From DASSFG01 sp035547915 (GTDB taxonomy: Bacteria; Planctomycetota; Planctomycetia; Pirellulales; JAICIG01): 32,452 nt of DNA. The stretch is taken from assembly GCA_035547915.1 (NCBI GenBank), contig DASZTS010000062.1, positions 1-32,452 on the forward strand, in the 5' to 3' direction. Every line of letters starts with the position of its first letter. Position 1 is the stretch's first letter. Made by a program: the position numbers and the translations under genes. Of this stretch, positions 31,677 through 32,452 are shown in pieces. The notes beneath the pieces were generated by a model that did no database searches, was not told the DNA's origin, and worked only from the letters and a program-made list of their open reading frames with translations.

Positions 31677-31705
31677 ACTATAACGAAGCCTCCATGCCCG
31701 GTCGA
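31677..31705 (-). promoter_or_regulatory. Probable glyA promoter
   Basis: On the minus strand, TATAGT (31682-31677) is a five-of-six -10 match, and TCGACC (31705-31700) a four-of-six -35 match, 17 bases apart. It would give a leader of about 75 bases including the palindrome. Confidence 0.45.
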
Positions 31706-31822
31706 GAACCGCCTCGGCCGATGGCGCGTCACAGGCCCGCGCGGTAATCGCCAGACCTGTGCGGGCGATGGCCCAATCGGTCGCGTGGAGGGACACACAT
31801 CGACGACTGGTCCAAAAAAGTG

Positions 31823-31849
31823 TTGACGAGCGCGCTTCGCTGGTAAAAT
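31823..31849 (+). promoter_or_regulatory. Probable promoter of small membrane gene
   Basis: TTGACG (31823-31828) and TAAAAT (31844-31849) are both five-of-six matches to sigma70 hexamers, but the spacer is 15 bases, shorter than ideal. The start codon is 54 bases further on. Confidence 0.5.
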
Positions 31850-31903
31850 GCGGCTGTTTCGGTTCCCCAGCAAGCCCCCGTCCTCCTCGGGGAGCGCCCT
31901 GAC

Positions 31904-32311
31904 GTGCCAACTCGTCGGCCGACCAAGAAGACCGTGATCGCGGCAACGGCAGCCGTACTGGTCGTGTTGTCGCTGGGCACGTCCTGGAGATTGTGGTTTC
32001 ATCCGTTCGTCGATGGCGGTTCGGTCGTGGTCGGTCGGCCGTTTACCATCCGAGGGTGCTTGATCGAGGTGGACGGACCGCAATCGGACGCGGCCCTGTT
32101 ACGCGTTACTCGGCGCACGGCCGCGGGCGAAGTGGTGCATTACAGTAACACCGTAAGGGGCGGTCTGACTCGCAGCCTGTTCTGCCGCTATCCGATCGCG
32201 GAAGAGATTCCGGCACTGCCCGAAGCGGGCGAATATCACATCGAGCTCCGCCCGTTCGGCCGCACCAGCGTGCATGGAAGGGTAATTGCCAGGAGCGCCG
32301 AATCGAATTAG
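31904..32311 (+). CDS. Small membrane-anchored protein (135 aa)
   Basis: 135 residues from a GTG at 31904, with GGGGAG about 10 bases upstream. A basic N-terminus (PTRRPTKKT) is followed by a signal-anchor segment (VIAATAAVLVVLSLGTSW, about 11-28). The rest is a beta-rich extracytoplasmic domain of about 105 residues: GGSVVVGRPFTIRGCLIEVDG, ALLRVTRR, EYHIELRPFGRTSVHGRVIA, suggesting a small beta-sandwich. No family recognised. It is divergent from glyA and has its own promoter-like sequence. Confidence 0.65.
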   Translation: MPTRRPTKKTVIAATAAVLVVLSLGTSWRLWFHPFVDGGSVVVGRPFTIRGCLIEVDGPQSDAALLRVTRRTAAGEVVHYSNTVRGGLTRSLFCRYPIAEEIPALPEAGEYHIELRPFGRTSVHGRVIARSAESN

Positions 32312-32452
32312 CCCCAATACCGTTCAATTCACCAGGACGATGGATTGACGGAAGTTCTTTGTGGGTTGGGGAGAATCACGGTGTTTGTTGGTTTTCTTGG
32401 CCCAGCCACTCATTTTACGTTTGATCACGCGCGGGTTGATTCGATCGCGACG
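32312..32452. other. Window end, no gene seen
   Basis: 141 bases of AT-richer sequence after the last stop codon. CGTTCAATT at 32321-32329 matches one half of the BlaI-type operator but the other half is absent. No coding frame or RNA gene was recognised. Confidence 0.4.

Larger units (their letters stand above)
31596..31903. other. Divergent region glyA / small membrane gene
   Basis: 308 bases without a gene. It contains a leader inverted repeat (31616-31665), a minus-strand promoter for glyA (31677-31705) and a plus-strand promoter (31823-31849) for the gene at 31904. The middle part (31706-31820) shows nothing further. Confidence 0.6.

Noticed and set aside
32321..32330. Third BlaI-type operator near the window end
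   Set aside because: Only the left half (CGTTCAATT) matches; the right half reads CACC instead of GAACGT, so it is likely chance.
1..32452. tRNA, rRNA or tmRNA genes
   Set aside because: No tRNA T-arm consensus in a cloverleaf context and no rRNA-like sequence was noticed by eye; a dedicated RNA search would be decisive.

Overview
The window looks like a high-GC chromosomal segment from the Planctomycetota, probably Pirellulales-like. This is inferred from protein style, not from a marker gene. Points for it are the SH3-plus-TPR envelope protein, the repressor/M56 protease pair with an alpha-toroid domain, a large single-TM protein with a conserved N-terminal domain and low-complexity linker, several small proteins in planctomycete style, and peptidoglycan genes without division genes beside them. 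No rRNA, tRNA, CRISPR array, integrase or transposase was seen.

Layout. 1-1 kb: a GNAT acetyltransferase and a small protein (minus). 1.0-2.3 kb: an FAD enzyme with flavin-halogenase-type motifs (plus). 2.3-4.8 kb: a lower-GC stretch with a structured repeat, small genes and an exported SH3/TPR protein; a second copy of the repeat lies just after a histidine kinase stop codon. 4.8-6.9 kb: OmpR-type regulator plus kinase (minus). 7.2-8.8 kb: a small protein with a good promoter and RBS, then an exported CE15-like esterase. 8.8-10.6 kb: an LRR-like membrane protein, and a small membrane protein gene bracketed by two identical 51-bp direct repeats. 10.6-13.4 kb: a 769-residue membrane-anchored protein and a coiled-coil lipoprotein. 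13.5-15.2 kb: a 2-keto acid decarboxylase. 15.2-20.6 kb: murE-murF-mraY-murG (minus). 20.8-21.7 kb: a methylisocitrate-lyase-type enzyme (minus). 21.9-24.1 kb: a polytopic membrane protein and a CoA-type Nudix hydrolase. 24.1-26.8 kb: a BlaI-type repressor and an M56 membrane protease fused to an alpha/alpha toroid domain. 26.8-31.6 kb (minus): heavy-metal P-type ATPase, methyltransferase, single-domain response regulator, glyA. 31.9-32.3 kb: a small membrane-anchored protein.

How genes work together. The four mur genes convert UDP-MurNAc-dipeptide to lipid II, and the MurE DNPR motif predicts meso-diaminopimelate; murD, ftsW, ftsI and ftsZ are not next to them. The repressor/protease pair is laid out as a self-contained sensory switch: two perfect 16-bp palindromes sit in and just after the promoter, and the protease carries a toroid where BlaR1 carries a penicillin-binding sensor. 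This is the best candidate for an undescribed system here. Second best are the non-coding elements: a hairpin-rich island splitting the mur operon, and a dispersed stem-forming repeat placed directly after stop codons.
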